Counted from the first letter of the stretch, positions 26,109 through 34,254 are shown. The stretch is 60,127 nt of DNA from an uncultured Clostridia bacterium (GCA_944388705.1 CALXJU010000006.1:1-60127), one strand, 5' to 3'. Notes: generated by a model from the sequence alone, not told the origin. Translations and numbers: made by a program.

Positions 26109-26603
26109 ATGAGATACAATAAAATTAGAAAAATGGATATTTCAAATGGACCAGGTGTAAGAGCATCAATATTTATGCAAGGATGTACATTTAACTGTAA
26201 AAACTGTTTTAATCCTGAGACACATGATTTTAAAGGTGGAAAAGAATTTAATGAAGATACAATAAATAGAGTAATTGAAATTTGTGCAAATGAAAATATA
26301 GAAGGATTATCAGTATTAGGAGGAGAACCATTAAATCCTGTAAATATAGAAGGAACAACAGAATTATGTAAGAAATTCAAAGAAACATACCCAAATAAAA
26401 ATATTTGGGTATGGTCAGGATTTCAATTTGATAAAGACCTAAAAGATAAAGAAGTCTTAAACTATATAGATGTTCTAGTCGATGGTCAATATAAAGATGA
26501 ATTACATAATCCAAAATTAGAATGGAGAGGTTCTTCAAACCAAAGAGTTATAGATGTACAAAAAAGCTTAAAAAATAATAGTATTACTTTATTGGAAGGA
26601 TAG
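26109..26603 (+). CDS. nrdG: Anaerobic ribonucleotide reductase activating protein
   Basis: A 164-aa radical SAM enzyme that forms the glycyl radical on NrdD. The [4Fe-4S] motif CX3CX2C is seen as GCTFNCKNCFN (C26, C30, C33), preceded by the NGPGVRASIF motif of this family and followed by the SAM-binding GGEPL. The length is normal. It is translated 15 bp after nrdD and 3 bp before tcdA, so the three genes are one transcript. Confidence 0.95.
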   Translation: MRYNKIRKMDISNGPGVRASIFMQGCTFNCKNCFNPETHDFKGGKEFNEDTINRVIEICANENIEGLSVLGGEPLNPVNIEGTTELCKKFKETYPNKNIWVWSGFQFDKDLKDKEVLNYIDVLVDGQYKDELHNPKLEWRGSSNQRVIDVQKSLKNNSITLLEG

Positions 26604-26606
26604 AAC

Positions 26607-27299
26607 ATGTTAGAACAATTTTCAAGAACAGAATTATTAATTGGAAAAGAAGGTTTAGAAAAACTAAAAAAAGCGAAAGTTGCAATATTTGGAATTGGTG
26701 GAGTTGGTTCATTTGTGGCAGAAGGATTAGCAAGAGCTGGAATTGGACATTTAGTATTAGTAGATAATGATGTAGTTGATATAACTAATATTAATAGACA
26801 AATTGAAGCAACACATTCAAGTTTAGGAAAATACAAAATTGATGTAATGAAAGATAGAATTTTAGATATAAATCAAAATGCAATAGTAGAAACTTATAAA
26901 CCAGATGAAATAGAAGGTGGAGAAATAAATATAATAGATAATAGTTATACTTATATAGTAGATGCAATTGATACAATGACAAGCAAATTAAAATTAATCG
27001 AGAAAGCAAATAATGAAAATGTTAGAATTATATCAGCAACAGGAACAGGGAATAAATTGGAACCAGAAATGTTTGAAGTAGCAGATATTTATGAAACTTC
27101 AGTTTGCCCAGTATGTAAGATACTTAGAAAAGAGTTGAAAGAAAGAGGAATATCAAAATTAAAAGTAGTATATTCTAAAGAAAAGCCAATAAAACATGAA
27201 GAGACTGGAAAGATTTTAGGAAGCATATCATTTGTTCCCTCAGTTGCAGGACTAATTATAGCAGGAGAAGTCGTAAAAGATATTATAAAAACTATATAA
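26607..27299 (+). CDS. tcdA: tRNA threonylcarbamoyladenosine dehydratase
   Basis: A 230-aa E1-like (ThiF/MoeB superfamily) enzyme that converts t6A37 to its cyclic form ct6A in tRNA. The nucleotide-binding loop is FGIGGVGSFVAEGLARAGIG near residues 24-43, followed by DNDVVDITNINRQ. Two cysteines in CPVCKILRKEL near residue 171 fit a metal or catalytic site. It is the last gene of the nrdDG transcript and is followed by a good terminator. A different sulphur-transfer role is less likely because no partner genes are present. Confidence 0.85.
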   Translation: MLEQFSRTELLIGKEGLEKLKKAKVAIFGIGGVGSFVAEGLARAGIGHLVLVDNDVVDITNINRQIEATHSSLGKYKIDVMKDRILDINQNAIVETYKPDEIEGGEINIIDNSYTYIVDAIDTMTSKLKLIEKANNENVRIISATGTGNKLEPEMFEVADIYETSVCPVCKILRKELKERGISKLKVVYSKEKPIKHEETGKILGSISFVPSVAGLIIAGEVVKDIIKTI

Positions 27300-27327
27300 A
27301 AACCCCCTCTAAAAAGAGGGAGTTTTT
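27298..27327 (+). terminator. Terminator after tcdA
   Basis: A CCCTCT/AGAGGG stem extended by an A/T flank and ending in a T-run lies directly at the tcdA stop. Confidence 0.85.
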
Positions 27328-27346
27328 GCGTTTATAAACGAATTAA

Positions 27347-27500
27347 CCACATTTAAATGTGCAACATTAAATGTAATTATATTATATGCAAAAAAATAAA
27401 TAATATTACATAAGCAAAGACTAGGTTTAACCTAGTCTTTGAAGAACAACTTCCACATCTTAAGATGTGCAACAATTAAATGTAATTATATTATAATATG
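27347..27500. repeat. Diverged direct repeats with palindromes
   Basis: Two copies of a motif of about 40 bp lie at 27347-27389 and 27453-27500. Each starts with a palindrome, CCACATTTAAATGTG in the first and CCACATCTTAAGATGTG in the second, then shares GCAAC, ATTAAATGTAATTATATTAT. The palindrome is kept although its sequence differs, as though the hairpin is selected. Both copies flank a terminator-like hairpin (27415-27441). Confidence 0.6.
27412..27483 (-). ncRNA. Candidate minus-strand small RNA
   Basis: A promoter on the minus strand (TTGACT at 27513-27518, 17-nt spacer, TATAAT at 27490-27495) would start a transcript near 27483. That RNA would contain the palindrome of repeat copy B and end at a 13-bp perfect hairpin (27415-27441, arms AACCTAGTCTTTG). 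The T-run after the hairpin is weak. There is no ORF. It begins next to the end of the frameshifted PemK-like gene; whether it works with that toxin is unknown. Confidence 0.4.
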
Positions 27501-27518
27501 TTTTTTTATAATAGTCAA
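27490..27518 (-). promoter_or_regulatory. Minus-strand promoter of the candidate small RNA
   Basis: TTGACT, 17-nt spacer and TATAAT on the minus strand, a near-perfect sigma-A promoter with no protein gene downstream on that strand before position 9446. Confidence 0.5.
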
Positions 27519-27532
27519 TAATTTTTCTAAAA

Positions 27533-28265
27533 TTAATTATCAAAAGTATAATATTTTCTTAATGATTTTAAAATATTTTTATAATCTTCATCTGATAAAT
27601 AAGCAATTTTTTTGTTATAAAAAAATGGTTCTCTAATTCTTTTATAACTAAAATTTGCTAGAGATTCTAATTTAGCAGTACTGTAAGGTAAACTTATATC
27701 ACAATGAAAATAATATTTATCATTATAACATTTAGTACTTAACGGAATAACTGTCCACATTTTTTTATCTGAAGAAGAACGCCATAAAATAGCTGGTCTT
27801 AATTTTCTCAATTCTGAACCTATATTTTGACCAAAATCTACCCAACAAACACATCTTGGCTTTAAAGAAAAAACATTAATATCTTTATTTTCTAATATTA
27901 GCTTATCATAGCACCATTTTAAATATTTTATGTCTTCAATATTTTTATAATCAATTTCATTTCCTAGTTTATCTAGTAAAGACTCTTTTAATTTTTCTAA
28001 AATCAAATTAAAATCTTTATGAACAATTTTTAAAAATTTTCCTTTTACATATACCAAACCGTTTAATATTTGCTCTACTATATTCTTTTAAACTTTCAAT
28101 ATCGATATATTTATTTATAGATTCAATATATAAGAAATTATTTAAGTTTGTACTATGAATAGATAAACCAACATAATGATTTTTAGAAATATTATAAACA
28201 ATTAAAACATATTTTTTTATATTATTTTCAATTACTTCATAAACATTTTGAGAATATATATCCAA
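27533..28265 (-). pseudogene. PemK/MazF-like toxin, frameshifted
   Basis: Two minus-strand frames join into one protein of about 243 aa if one A is removed from the AAA at 28056-28058. The first frame starts at TTG 28265 after AGGAGGT and reads to ANIKR. The second has no ribosome binding site and continues as VYVKGKFLKIVHKDF. The C-terminal half looks like a PemK/MazF SH3-like RNase toxin: CVCWVDFGQNIGSELRKLRP, then WTVIPLSTKC. The N-terminal half may be a second, diverged barrel. No antitoxin gene is adjacent. As given, the gene is broken. Confidence 0.65.
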
Positions 28266-28366
28266 AATAATACCTCCTAACATATACGAAACATTCAATA
28301 CTATTATAATATCATATTATTATATAGAAAGCAATACATTTGTTTGCAAAAATAAAAATAATAAAC

Positions 28367-28398
28367 ATCTTTTCAAATAAAATAACTTATGTTATAAT
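28367..28398 (+). promoter_or_regulatory. Promoter copy 1 (pentapeptide gene)
   Basis: A 32-bp sequence ending in TATAAT (28393-28398), with TTTTCA 17 nt upstream, drives the pentapeptide-repeat gene. It is nearly identical (31 of 32 bases) to 29412-29443 before the metallo-hydrolase gene. Confidence 0.65.
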
Positions 28399-28423
28399 GC
28401 ATTCATACAAGGTGGATAAAAAT

Positions 28424-29056
28424 ATGAATATAGTAAAACCAAGAAAAAATAACAATTTAATAAAAACGAATAAGTTATTAGAAGAAATTGAAGAAGATAG
28501 AATAGAAAATAAGCAGATAGAAAATATAAATATAGAAGAAGTAGAAATATATGATGTTGAAATAGAAGGAACGAAATTTGCAAATGCAGAAATAACAAAA
28601 AGCAAAATAGAAAAAGGTACATTTACAGATGTAATATTTGAAAACTGTAACTTTTCTAATACATCATTTGAAAATTGTATATTTGTAAGATGTGAATTTA
28701 ATAATTGTAAAATAACTGGAGGAAGTTTTGCAGAAGCAAGATTATATAATGTAACATTTAAAGAAACAAACGCAAATTATATTAATTTGTCAATGACAAG
28801 TATGGAAAATGTATTATTCGAAAATACAGTATTGAGAAATAGTAATTTTCAAGAAAATAATTTAAAAAACATATATTTTAAAAAGGCAGATTTAACACAG
28901 GCTCAAATCTTTAAAACAAGTTTAAAAAATATAGATTTATCAGAAAGTATAATAGAAGGAATAGCAGTTTCAATTGAAGACATAAGAGGAGCAAGTATAA
29001 ATCAATTTCAAGCTGTAGACTTATTATATTTAATAGGAGTAAAAATAATTTTATAA
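28424..29056 (+). CDS. Pentapeptide-repeat protein
   Basis: A 210-aa protein. After a charged N-terminal segment (about 1-50) it carries roughly 14 pentapeptide repeats of the form xFxxC/A(N/D)L, for example FENCNFSNTSFENCIF, that form a right-handed beta-helix. The C-terminal cap (GASINQFQAVDLLYLIGVKI) is as in other Firmicute members. Some such proteins protect DNA gyrase from quinolones or toxins; that role is not shown here. ATG at 28424 follows AAGGTGG; the in-frame ATGs upstream lie in the promoter region. Confidence 0.8.
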   Translation: MNIVKPRKNNNLIKTNKLLEEIEEDRIENKQIENINIEEVEIYDVEIEGTKFANAEITKSKIEKGTFTDVIFENCNFSNTSFENCIFVRCEFNNCKITGGSFAEARLYNVTFKETNANYINLSMTSMENVLFENTVLRNSNFQENNLKNIYFKKADLTQAQIFKTSLKNIDLSESIIEGIAVSIEDIRGASINQFQAVDLLYLIGVKIIL

Positions 29057-29107
29057 ATAGACAAATTTAGGCATAATTAAATTCACCAATAATTTACGAT
29101 AAAATTA

Positions 29108-29136
29108 TTGACAATAGTATTAAACAGACCTATAAT
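29108..29136 (+). promoter_or_regulatory. Promoter of the candidate type I toxin mRNA
   Basis: A perfect TTGACA (29108-29113), 17-nt spacer and TATAAT (29131-29136). Transcription would start near 29143 and give an RNA of about 155 nt ending at the hairpin 29255-29297. It is one of the best promoters in the window, yet drives only a 22-codon ORF. Confidence 0.85.
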
Positions 29137-29179
29137 ATCAATATCCTTTTACTGAAAGGTAGAAAGGAGGTGCTAATTA

Positions 29180-29248
29180 GTGCGTGACCTAATAGACTTG
29201 CTAAAGCTTATATTGATTTACTATATTGTAAAACATTTAAGTAAATAG
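29180..29248 (+). CDS. Candidate type I toxin peptide, 22 aa
   Basis: A GTG-started ORF of 22 codons with the strong site AAAGGAGGTG (29163-29172), 9 nt from the start. The peptide begins MRDLIDLLKLILIYYI and ends in a basic tail, HLSK. It is thus one hydrophobic or amphipathic helix with an acidic-basic start, as in small membrane toxins such as Fst. I see no specific similarity. It lies between a perfect promoter and a bidirectional terminator. The antisense promoter and direct repeats support translation control by RNA. Toxicity is inferred, not shown. Confidence 0.65.
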   Translation: MRDLIDLLKLILIYYIVKHLSK

Positions 29249-29254
29249 CATAAC

Positions 29255-29297
29255 AAAAAAGACTAGAAAAGTTTTTACGGGCTTTCTAGTCTTTTTT
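29255..29297. terminator. Shared bidirectional terminator of the candidate type I locus
   Basis: A 15-bp perfect stem (AAAAAAGACTAGAAA / TTTCTAGTCTTTTTT) with T-runs on both strands. It ends both the peptide mRNA and the convergent antisense RNA, which therefore share this segment as full complements. Confidence 0.85.
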
Positions 29298-29330
29298 AAT
29301 GCAATTAGTTACGTGACCTTTGCAATTGCT
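29255..29330 (-). ncRNA. Candidate antisense antitoxin RNA
   Basis: A minus-strand transcript of about 75 nt is predicted, from a promoter at 29337-29365 to the shared terminator. Near its 5' end it carries TAGCAA, AGGTCACG and ACTAA, which are exact complements of TTGCTA, CGTGACCT and TTAGT at the toxin start codon (29177-29203). Its 3' end is the complement of the mRNA terminator. Pairing at both ends would block ribosome access, as with RNA II of the pAD1 par locus (about 65 nt). The size agrees well. Confidence 0.65.
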
Positions 29331-29336
29331 ATAATT

Positions 29337-29365
29337 ATAATAGCACATATTTTATTATATGTCAA
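29337..29365 (-). promoter_or_regulatory. Promoter of the candidate antisense RNA
   Basis: On the minus strand, a perfect TTGACA (29360-29365), 17-nt spacer and TATTAT (29337-29342). It faces the toxin promoter across the shared terminator. Confidence 0.75.
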
Positions 29366-29411
29366 ATATTATTTTTTATTCTTGTTATATTTTTATTTTC
29401 TTGAAATAAAT

Positions 29412-29443
29412 ATCTTTTCAAATAAGATAACTTATGTTATAAT
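29412..29443 (+). promoter_or_regulatory. Promoter copy 2 (metallo-hydrolase gene)
   Basis: A near-identical copy of 28367-28398, ending in TATAAT (29438-29443), lies 23 bp before the metallo-hydrolase start. The two copies flank the pentapeptide gene plus the candidate toxin-antitoxin locus. Nothing else is visible in 29366-29411. Confidence 0.65.
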
Positions 29444-29466
29444 TCATACAAATTAGGAGGTATATT

Positions 29467-30075
29467 ATGATAGAAATAAATTGCCATAGTTCAATAAAAA
29501 TAATAAAAGGAAAAACAATATATATTGACCCATTTAGAATTGAAAAAGAACAAAATGATGCAAATTTAATATTAATAACACATGACCATTATGACCATTA
29601 TTCAGAAGAAGATATCAAAAAAGTAATAAATGAAAATACTGTGATAGTAGCTCCAAAAACAATGAAGGTTGGAATAAATGCAAAAGAAGTAATATATGTA
29701 GAACCAAATAAACAATATGAAATATTGGGAATAAAAATTAAAACTATACCAGCATATAATATAAATAAACATTTTCATCCAAAAGAAAAACAATGGGTAG
29801 GTTATATATTAGAAATAGAAGATGAAAAATATTATATAGCAGGAGATACTGATATAACACCAGAAAACAAACAAGTAAAATGTGATATTGCATTAGTTCC
29901 TGTTGGAGGAACATATACAATGACATATGAAGAAGCGGCAAATTTAATAAATACAATTAAACCCCAATTAGCAATACCAACTCATTATGGATGTATTGTA
30001 GGAAATAAAGATGATGGAATAAAGTTTAAAGAATTGTTGAATGCAGATATTAACTGTGAAATTTTAATAAAATAG
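29467..30075 (+). CDS. MBL-fold metallo-hydrolase
   Basis: A 202-aa metallo-beta-lactamase-fold hydrolase of the UlaG-like group. The metal motif HxHxDH appears as THDHYDHYS near residue 38, followed by the downstream ligands in IAGDTDITPE near 124 and TIKPQLAIPTHYG near 168. It is cytoplasmic, without a signal peptide. The substrate cannot be predicted. An AGGAGG site precedes the ATG. It has its own promoter, a copy of the one before the pentapeptide gene, and precedes clpB in the same direction. Confidence 0.8.
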   Translation: MIEINCHSSIKIIKGKTIYIDPFRIEKEQNDANLILITHDHYDHYSEEDIKKVINENTVIVAPKTMKVGINAKEVIYVEPNKQYEILGIKIKTIPAYNINKHFHPKEKQWVGYILEIEDEKYYIAGDTDITPENKQVKCDIALVPVGGTYTMTYEEAANLINTIKPQLAIPTHYGCIVGNKDDGIKFKELLNADINCEILIK

Positions 30076-30090
30076 AAAAAATTTTAAAAA

Positions 30091-30133
30091 TTAGCACTCT
30101 CCTATTGACATTGCTAAAATTAAGTATTATAAT
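30091..30133 (+). promoter_or_regulatory. CIRCE-like operator overlapping the clpB promoter
   Basis: TTAGCACTC (30091-30099), a 9-nt spacer and CATTGCTAA (30109-30117) match the HrcA-binding CIRCE element, with a full left arm and a right arm changed at two of nine positions from GAGTGCTAA. A perfect promoter is embedded in it: TTGACA at 30105-30110, 17-nt spacer, TATAAT at 30128-30133. HrcA repression of clpB with release on heat or protein stress is the expected behaviour. Confidence 0.8.
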
Positions 30134-30209
30134 ATTATATGTAAGAAAAAAAGAGGCACATTCTATGACAGAACTGTGCTTTTAATATATTCATAAAGGA
30201 GGGGTTAAT

Positions 30210-32798
30210 ATGAATATTCAAAAATTTACACAAAAATCAATAGAAGCAATACAAAATGCACAAAATATAGCAATAGAAAACCAAAATTCACAAGTAGAAC
30301 AAGAACATATAATATTAGCATTATTAGAACAAGAGAATAGCTTAATAAAAGAATTAATTAAGAAAATCGGTTCAGAAGAAAATTTTGAAGAGGATGTAAG
30401 AAAAAACATACAGGACAAACCTAAAATGATAGGAGGAGCAAGACAAAATGACGGAATATATGTATCACAAGATGTAGATATTGTACTTGCAAATGCAGAA
30501 ACAATTGCCAAAAAAATGAAAGATGAATATGTATCAGTAGAACATATAATGTTATCAATATTTGATAATGCAAATAAAGATGTAAAAGAAATATTAAGAC
30601 GTCATAATATTACTAAAAATGAATTTCTAAAAGCATTATCAAGTGTTAGAGGAAATACAAGAGTAACAACTGATAATCCAGAAAGCACATATGATGCACT
30701 TAAAAAATATGGTCAAGACTTAGTAGCTCTAGCAAGAGAGCAAAAATTAGACCCAGTAATAGGAAGAGATACAGAAATAAGAAATGTAATAAGAATATTA
30801 TCAAGAAAAACAAAAAACAATCCATGTTTAATAGGAGAACCAGGTGTAGGTAAAACAGCAATAGCAGAAGGATTAGCATTAAGAATAGTAAGAGGAGATG
30901 TACCAGAAGGACTAAAAGACTGTACAATCTTTTCATTAGATATGGGTTCATTAGTTGCAGGAGCAAAATATAGAGGAGAATTTGAAGAAAGATTAAAAGC
31001 AGTATTACAAGAAGTTAAGAAAAGTGAAGGAAAGATTATCTTATTTATTGATGAAATTCATACAATAGTTGGAGCAGGTAAAACAGATGGAGCAATGGAT
31101 GCAGGAAACTTATTAAAACCAATGCTAGCAAGAGGAGAATTACACTGTATAGGAGCAACAACATTAAATGAATATAGACAATATATAGAAAAAGACCAAG
31201 CATTAGAAAGACGTTTCCAACCAGTAATGGTAGATGAACCATCAGTAGAAGATACAATATCAATATTAAGAGGATTAAAAGAAAGATATGAAGTATATCA
31301 TGGTGTTAAAATTTCAGATAATGCATTAATAGCTGCTGCTACATTATCACATAGATATATATCAGACAGATTTTTACCAGATAAAGCAATAGATTTGATA
31401 GATGAAGCATGTAGTATGATAAAAACTGAAATGGAATCAATGCCAACAGAATTAGATGAAGTATCAAGAAAAATAATGCAATTAGAAATAGAGGAAACAG
31501 CATTATCAAAAGAAAAAGACGAAATGTCTAAACAAAGATTAGCAGATATTCAAAAAGAAAAAGCTGAATTAAAAAGCAAATTTGATGGAATGAAAGCAAA
31601 ATGGGAAAATGAAAAACAAGCAATAGGAAAAGTTCAAAAATTACGTGAAGAAATTGAACAAGTAAATGCTCAAATAGAACAAGCAGAAAGAAATTATGAA
31701 TTGAATAAAGCAGCAGAATTAAAATATGGAAAATTACCAGAATTTCAAAAACAATTAGAAATAGAAGAACAAGAAGCAGAAAAAAGTAAAGAAGAAGGAT
31801 TACTTAGAAATAAAGTTACAGAAGAAGAAATAACAAAAATAATATCAAGATGGACAGGAATACCAGTTGCAAAACTTATGGAAGGTGAAAGAGAAAAAAT
31901 ATTAAATCTAGACAAAATACTTCATAAAAGAGTAATTGGTCAAGATGAAGCAGTAGAAAAAGTATCAGAAGCAATAATGCGTTCAAGAGCAGGAATAAGT
32001 GACCCACGTAGACCAATAGGTTCATTTATGTTCTTAGGTCCAACAGGTGTAGGAAAAACAGAACTTGCAAAAGCACTTGCAGAAAGCTTATTTGATGATG
32101 AGCATAATATAATAAGAATAGATATGTCTGAATATATGGAAAAATACTCTGTATCAAGATTAATTGGTGCACCTCCAGGATATGTTGGATATGAAGAAGG
32201 AGGACAACTTACAGAAGCTGTTAGAAGAAAACCATATTCGGTAGTATTATTTGACGAAATTGAAAAAGCACATCCTGATGTATTCAACATTTTACTTCAA
32301 GTACTTGATGATGGACGTATAACAGATTCACAAGGTAGAACCGTAGATTTTAAAAATACAATAATAATTTTAACATCAAATTTAGGTTCAGACTATATAT
32401 TAGAAGGAATACAAGATAATGGAGAAATTTCAGAAGAGGCAAAAGAAAAAGTTTCAACACTTTTAAAACAAAGTTTTAGACCAGAATTTTTAAATAGACT
32501 AGATGAAATTGTATTTTATAAACCGCTTCGTAAAAATGAAATTTCAAAAATATTAGATTTATTAATTGAAGATTTACAAAAACGTTTGGTAGATAAAAAT
32601 ATAAAACTAGAATTAACTCAATCAGCAAAAGATTATTTAATAGATAATGGCTATGATGAAGTATATGGTGCAAGACCTTTAAAAAGATTTGTTCAAAAGA
32701 AACTTGAAACATTAATTGCTAGAAAAATCTTAACACAAGAGATTTTGCCTAATACAACAGTTGTTGTTGATTGTAAAAATAATGAATTAACAATATAA
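30210..32798 (+). CDS. clpB: ATP-dependent disaggregase ClpB
   Basis: An 862-aa Hsp100 chaperone that rescues aggregated proteins with DnaK. Domains in order: N-domain (about 1-145), first AAA+ module with Walker A GEPGVGKT near residue 210, the coiled-coil M-domain (about 400-525, rich in Glu, Lys and Gln) that marks ClpB, and a second AAA+ module with [16 protein letters not shown] near 610. The C-terminal D2 small domain is complete. It is full length and stands alone behind a CIRCE-like promoter. A short 5' hairpin lies at about 30155-30180. Confidence 0.95.
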   Translation: MNIQKFTQKSIEAIQNAQNIAIENQNSQVEQEHIILALLEQENSLIKELIKKIGSEENFEEDVRKNIQDKPKMIGGARQNDGIYVSQDVDIVLANAETIAKKMKDEYVSVEHIMLSIFDNANKDVKEILRRHNITKNEFLKALSSVRGNTRVTTDNPESTYDALKKYGQDLVALAREQKLDPVIGRDTEIRNVIRILSRKTKNNPCLIGEPGVGKTAIAEGLALRIVRGDVPEGLKDCTIFSLDMGSLVAGAKYRGEFEERLKAVLQEVKKSEGKIILFIDEIHTIVGAGKTDGAMDAGNLLKPMLARGELHCIGATTLNEYRQYIEKDQALERRFQPVMVDEPSVEDTISILRGLKERYEVYHGVKISDNALIAAATLSHRYISDRFLPDKAIDLIDEACSMIKTEMESMPTELDEVSRKIMQLEIEETALSKEKDEMSKQRLADIQKEKAELKSKFDGMKAKWENEKQAIGKVQKLREEIEQVNAQIEQAERNYELNKAAELKYGKLPEFQKQLEIEEQEAEKSKEEGLLRNKVTEEEITKIISRWTGIPVAKLMEGEREKILNLDKILHKRVIGQDEAVEKVSEAIMRSRAGISDPRRPIGSFMFLGPTGVGKTELAKALAESLFDDEHNIIRIDMSEYMEKYSVSRLIGAPPGYVGYEEGGQLTEAVRRKPYSVVLFDEIEKAHPDVFNILLQVLDDGRITDSQGRTVDFKNTIIILTSNLGSDYILEGIQDNGEISEEAKEKVSTLLKQSFRPEFLNRLDEIVFYKPLRKNEISKILDLLIEDLQKRLVDKNIKLELTQSAKDYLIDNGYDEVYGARPLKRFVQKKLETLIARKILTQEILPNTTVVVDCKNNELTI

Positions 32799-32801
32799 AA
32801 T

Positions 32802-32882
32802 CGCAAAAGTCGTTTGAAAAATGTGTAAGTTTTACACAAAAGTCCTTCGAAAAATGTGTAAGTAATCACAAAAGTCGTTTGA
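32802..32882 (+). repeat. Short tandem repeats before the clpB terminator
   Basis: Three diverged units start at 32802, 32835 and 32867: CGCAAAAGTCGTTTGA, CACAAAAGTCCTTCGA and CACAAAAGTCGTTTGA. The first two continue with AAAAATGTGTAAGT. The last unit forms the left arm of the terminator. The pattern suggests local duplication of terminator sequence. Confidence 0.6.
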
Positions 32883-32897
32883 CTTTTGTGATTTTTT
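32864..32897 (+). terminator. Terminator after clpB
   Basis: A 13-bp perfect stem (AATCACAAAAGTC / GACTTTTGTGATT) with a GTTT loop and a T-run. Confidence 0.85.
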
Positions 32898-32907
32898 GTT
32901 ATATAAT
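32879..32907 (+). promoter_or_regulatory. Promoter of the DUF4143 ATPase gene, nested in a terminator
   Basis: TTGACT (32879-32884), 17-nt spacer and TATAAT (32902-32907). The -35 box lies inside the clpB terminator stem, so the two signals overlap. Confidence 0.55.
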
Positions 32908-32934
32908 TAATATATGAAAAAAGAGGTGATATAA

Positions 32935-34239
32935 ATGTATAGATATAAAATAGAAGAATTAAAGAAGTGGAAAAATTCAGATACTAGAAAACCTTTAATA
33001 ATAAGAGGTGCAAGACAAGTAGGGAAAACATGGTTAATGAAAGAATTTGGAGAAAAAAATTATGAAAAATGTGCATATATAAATTTTGATGATAATAGTA
33101 GAATGGCACAATTATTTTCAGGAGATTTTGATATAGATAGAATAATACAAGGATTAAAAATAGAATCAGGAGTAAATATAGAAGCGGAAAACACACTAAT
33201 AATTTTTGATGAGATTCAAGAATGTCCGAAGGCTGTAACATCATTAAAATATTTTTATGAAAATGCAAATCAATACCATATAATAACAGCAGGTTCTTTA
33301 TTAGGAGTTGCAATGCACCAAGGAACATCTTTTCCAGTAGGAAAAGTAGATTTTCTTGATTTATATCCTCTTAATTTTAAAGAATTTTTAAAAGCTTTAG
33401 GAGAAGATGCTCTAATAGATTTAATTAATAAAAATGACATAAATTTGATAACAGTATTTTCAGATAAATTAAAAATATATTTGAAGCAATATATGTATAT
33501 AGGAGGAATGCCTGAAGTAGTAGAAACATATATAAAAAATAAAGATTTTAATGAAGTTAGAAAAAAACAAGAAGTGTTATTACAAGCATATGAACAGGAT
33601 TTCTCTAAGCATGCGCCAAACAATGTAGTACCAAGAATAAGACAACTTTGGAATAATATTCCTACACAATTAGCAAAAGAAAATAAAAAATTTATATATG
33701 GCTTAGTAAAAGAAGGGGCAAGAGCAAGAGAATATGAATTGGCGCTATCATGGCTTATAGACTGTGGATTAATTTATCAAGTAAATAGAGTAAATGATTG
33801 TAAAATACCATTATCAGCATATCAAGACTTTAATGCATTCAAATTATATTTATTAGATGTAGGATTATTATGTGCTATGGCAAAACTAGATGCAAAAACA
33901 ATAATAGAAGGAAATGACATATTTGTAGAATTTAAAGGAGCATTAACAGAACAATATGTTTTAACAGAATTAAAAACAAATGTAGATTCGCCAGTATTTT
34001 ATTGGTCTTCTGAAAAAGGAACATCAGAAGTTGACTATATTATTCAAATTGGAAGAAATAATATTCCAATTGAAGTAAAATCAAGTGAAAACTTACAATC
34101 TAAGAGTTTAAAAAGCTTTGTACAAAAATATAATACAAAAATAAATGTAAGAACTTCAATGTCAAATTTTAAAAAAGAAGAATGGTTAATAAATATACCA
34201 TTATATTTAATAGGAAATATAGAAAAATTAGCCCAATAG
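32935..34239 (+). CDS. AAA-family ATPase with DUF4143 domain
   Basis: A 434-aa protein with an N-terminal AAA ATPase domain (about 1-170) and a C-terminal DUF4143 nuclease-like domain (about 220-400). The Walker A motif is GARQVGKT at 25-32, and Walker B is LIIFDEIQE near 83-91. In the C-terminal part, YWSSEKGTSEVDYIIQIG and IPIEVKSSENLQSKS give the E-D-ExK pattern of PD-(D/E)XK nucleases. Such proteins are common in gut anaerobes, and their role is not established. GAGGTG precedes the ATG. Confidence 0.8.
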   Translation: MYRYKIEELKKWKNSDTRKPLIIRGARQVGKTWLMKEFGEKNYEKCAYINFDDNSRMAQLFSGDFDIDRIIQGLKIESGVNIEAENTLIIFDEIQECPKAVTSLKYFYENANQYHIITAGSLLGVAMHQGTSFPVGKVDFLDLYPLNFKEFLKALGEDALIDLINKNDINLITVFSDKLKIYLKQYMYIGGMPEVVETYIKNKDFNEVRKKQEVLLQAYEQDFSKHAPNNVVPRIRQLWNNIPTQLAKENKKFIYGLVKEGARAREYELALSWLIDCGLIYQVNRVNDCKIPLSAYQDFNAFKLYLLDVGLLCAMAKLDAKTIIEGNDIFVEFKGALTEQYVLTELKTNVDSPVFYWSSEKGTSEVDYIIQIGRNNIPIEVKSSENLQSKSLKSFVQKYNTKINVRTSMSNFKKEEWLINIPLYLIGNIEKLAQ

Positions 34240-34254
34240 AAAATCTCTATTGGG
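34232..34254 (+). terminator. Hairpin at the end of the DUF4143 gene
   Basis: An 8-bp stem (CCCAATAG / CTATTGGG) includes the stop codon. No good T-run follows, so it is a weak terminator. The following 34255-34415 is AT-rich with no clear promoter. Confidence 0.45.

Larger units (their letters stand above)
29177..29331 (+). repeat. Direct repeat pair of the candidate type I locus
   Basis: Two 27-nt diverged direct repeats lie at 29177-29203 and 29305-29331. They share TTAGT, CGTGACCT and TTGCTA in the same order. The first overlaps the toxin start codon. The second lies at the 5' end of the opposing RNA. Because the RNAs are made in opposite directions, the antisense RNA carries the complement of the first repeat's conserved blocks. 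Confidence 0.75.

Noticed and set aside
30155..30180. Riboswitch or thermometer in the clpB leader
   Set aside because: There is only a short GCACA/TGTGC stem; it is not near the ribosome binding site and could be chance.
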